A stretch of DNA of 14,574 nucleotides from Betaproteobacteria bacterium. GTDB taxonomy: Bacteria > Pseudomonadota > Gammaproteobacteria > Burkholderiales > Rhodocyclaceae. The stretch lies in assembly GCA_016880375.1 (NCBI GenBank), contig JAEHDO010000487.1:1-14574 (forward strand). Reading direction: 5' to 3'. Below are positions 14,204-14,574 of this stretch, in pieces (the stretch's first letter is position 1; the number at the start of each line of letters is the position of its first letter). Made by a program: the position numbers and the translations under genes. The notes under the pieces are model-generated. The model saw only the letters and a program-made list of their open reading frames with translations. It was not told the origin of the DNA and ran no database searches.

Positions 14204-14574
14204 TCAGGCTGGGCTGGCCGCCCCGTGGCGGGTATAGCCGGCAACCAGTCCAAGCAGTTCGTCTTCCTGGTAGGGCTTGCCGAGATAGTGATTGACGCCG
14301 ATTTCCTTGGCGTAGTTGCGATGCTTGTCCGCCGTTCTGGAGGTAATCATGATGATCGGCACGTCCTTCAGGCGTGCATCGGCGCGCACGTTGCGCGTCA
14401 GGTCGAAACCGTCCATGCGCGGCATTTCGATATCGACCAGCATGACATCCGGCACGACATCCAGCAATTGCTCCAGGGCGTCTACGCCGTCCTTGGCAGT
14501 CAAAACGTGGTAGCCCTCCCGGGAGAGGAGCCGTCCGGCGATCTTGCGCACCGTCAGGGAGTCATCGACCACCA
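14204..14574 (-). CDS. chpA: C-terminal receiver domain of ChpA/PilL-type chemotaxis kinase (5' truncated)
   Basis: The visible 123 or so residues are one complete response-regulator receiver domain, and the gene continues past the right edge. The frame at the edge reads VVDDS, the acidic start of a receiver domain, so the apparent GTG start there is not real. The phospho-acceptor Asp is in VMLVDIEMPRMDGFDL, the conserved Thr/Ser in MITSR, and the Lys in LGKPYQEDELL. The sequence DDSLTVRKIAGRLLSREGYHVLTAKDGVDAL and the SRTADKHRNYAKEIGVNHYLGKPYQE region are the style found at the C-terminus of ChpA/PilL, the hybrid CheA-like kinase of the Pil-Chp type IV pilus chemotaxis system. A stand-alone PilG/PilH-like regulator is the alternative and cannot be excluded. 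The proximity to pilT/pilU fits but is 6 kb away on the same strand. Confidence 0.75.
   Translation of the reverse strand, partial: VVDDSLTVRKIAGRLLSREGYHVLTAKDGVDALEQLLDVVPDVMLVDIEMPRMDGFDLTRNVRADARLKDVPIIMITSRTADKHRNYAKEIGVNHYLGKPYQEDELLGLVAGYTRHGAASPA

Overview
The window is a GC-rich, tightly packed piece of what looks like the core genome of a betaproteobacterium, most likely from the Rhodocyclales or nearby environmental lineages. This is inferred from protein character and gene order (pilU-pilT | yggS-proC-yggT-yggU, and chpA/pilL-yqgE-ruvX-pyrR-pyrB-pyrC'). The same blocks are known from Pseudomonas and many betaproteobacteria. I see no mobile element, CRISPR array, tRNA or rRNA gene. 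No stretch longer than about 130 bases lacks a gene.

Region 1 (1-2011, + strand): the 3' part of a LivF-type branched-chain amino acid ABC ATPase, then a 98-residue MIP18/DUF59 iron-sulfur assembly factor, then a polytopic His-containing membrane protein resembling the NnrS / haem-copper-like group. The last two overlap TGATG-fashion, so the three genes look co-transcribed. Region 2 (2060-3088, - strand): a three-domain flavin reductase (plant-type 2Fe-2S, FAD, NAD) of the 'CDP-6-deoxy-glucoseen reductase' type. Region 3 (3130-5571, + strand): an atypical SDR protein, HemJ (protoporphyrinogen oxidase, haem synthesis) and an RlmL-type THUMP rRNA methyltransferase, spaced by 1 base and then overlapping.

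Region 4 (5589-7895, - strand): the type IV pilus retraction ATPases PilT and PilU. The 126-base spacer between them is filled with inverted repeats, including a perfect 16-bp stem that overlaps the pilT stop codon. Region 5 (7984-10372, + strand): yggS (PLP homeostasis), proC (proline synthesis), yggT and yggU, divergent from pilT and compactly arranged.

Region 6 (10369 to the right end, - strand): reading in transcription order, the C-terminal receiver of a ChpA/PilL-type pilus chemotaxis kinase, yqgE, ruvX, pyrR, pyrB and pyrC'. PyrC' has lost nearly all dihydroorotase metal ligands. It is therefore expected to be the structural, non-catalytic partner of the PyrB aspartate carbamoyltransferase, as in Pseudomonas, so an active dihydroorotase must be encoded elsewhere.

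Most of the window is ordinary housekeeping sequence. The parts most worth a second look are non-coding. One is a terminator-shaped hairpin with a five-T tail just before ruvX-pyrR-pyrB-pyrC', which holds the ruvX ribosome binding site in its loop and can be disrupted by a competing upstream hairpin. The second is the inverted-repeat cluster between pilT and pilU. The third is a palindrome that supplies both stop codons of the convergent rlmL and pilU genes. I found no convincing wholly new multi-gene system. The livF/DUF59/membrane-protein trio is the least understood gene group.
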